From NCBI GenBank assembly GCA_022702195.1, contig JAKONB010000181.1, positions 1 to 5,685 of the forward strand: 5,685 bases of DNA, given 5' to 3'. The DNA comes from Beijerinckiaceae bacterium. Its GTDB lineage: Bacteria; Pseudomonadota; Alphaproteobacteria; Rhizobiales; Beijerinckiaceae. Every line of letters begins with the position of its first letter. Positions within the stretch are counted from its first letter, which is position 1. Made by a program: the position numbers and the translations under genes. Positions 5,530-5,685 of the stretch are shown here, piece by piece. The notes beneath the pieces were generated by a model, which did not search any database, had not been told where the DNA came from, and worked only from the letters and a program-made list of their open reading frames with translations.

Positions 5530-5685
5530 ATGCTACGCGCGTTCCAGTACGCCGCAGCATTATGCTGCACTATTTTTTGGTCAAATCCAATACGAGCCGA
5601 TCAGGAAAGTCCGTTCCAGGCAGCAGATCGTGGAAGACAAATCATTGATCAAACCGCGCAAGCTAGAGACGACGCGAATAAGGTA
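5530..5685 (+). CDS. N-terminus of an exported protein of unknown function (partial)
   Basis: The frame starts at ATG 5530 and is open to the window edge (52 residues). AGGAGG at 5519-5524, 5 nt before the ATG, is the best Shine-Dalgarno in the window. The first 23 residues look like a Sec signal peptide: MLR start, a hydrophobic run AAALCCTIFW, and a probable IRA cleavage site before D24. The mature start is polar and glutamine-rich (QESPFQAADRGRQIIDQTAQ), probably helical. Base composition is about 50% GC and it uses TTA, ATA and AGA codons, unlike the pyruvate kinase and hydrolase genes, which points to transfer or relaxed selection. A Gln/Arg/Asp-rich mature start occurs in two-partner-secretion transporters of the ShlB/FhaC kind and also in periplasmic adaptors, but 29 mature residues are too few to assign a family. 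Confidence 0.75.
   Translation, partial: MLRAFQYAAALCCTIFWSNPIRADQESPFQAADRGRQIIDQTAQARDDANKV

Overview
This window looks like chromosomal DNA from a GC-rich alphaproteobacterium. Methylobacterium/Methylorubrum or a close relative is my guess, from the high third-position GC, the GTG starts and the family members present; no sequence search was run. Six genes can be supported well: the tail of a HlyD-type secretion adaptor, a PilZ-domain protein, the ribosomal protein L36 gene (zinc-free form), an exported TPR protein, a membrane-anchored alpha/beta hydrolase and pyruvate kinase. A partial gene for an exported protein enters at the right edge, and one small ORF is doubtful.

Layout. Positions 1-120 hold the C-terminal 39 residues of the adaptor. 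A non-coding stretch follows (121-317) with a 9-bp-stem hairpin and a perfect tandem 16-bp duplication. The PilZ gene lies on the minus strand (318-728), with a possible 53-residue ORF upstream on the same strand (815-976). Then rpmJ (1131-1256), the TPR gene (1336-1950) and the hydrolase gene (1957-2952) run on the plus strand. The last two are 6 nt apart and probably co-transcribed. Pyruvate kinase (2959-4395, minus) converges on the hydrolase with only 6 nt between stop codons.

Upstream of pyruvate kinase lies about 750 bp of very GC-rich DNA with no credible gene (4396-5150). Composition then drops sharply to about 36% GC (5161-5520, hand count). This AT-rich segment carries several dyad-symmetric motifs and leads into a gene with a strong Shine-Dalgarno sequence and a signal peptide. 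It is the part most likely to be horizontally acquired or specially regulated.

Working together: L36 and pyruvate kinase are core functions (ribosome; last step of glycolysis). The TPR protein and hydrolase are an envelope-associated pair of unknown substrate. PilZ implies a cyclic-di-GMP input to an unknown output. I see no convincing new multi-gene system. The strongest observations are the AT-rich island at the right edge and the residues that predict a potassium-independent pyruvate kinase.
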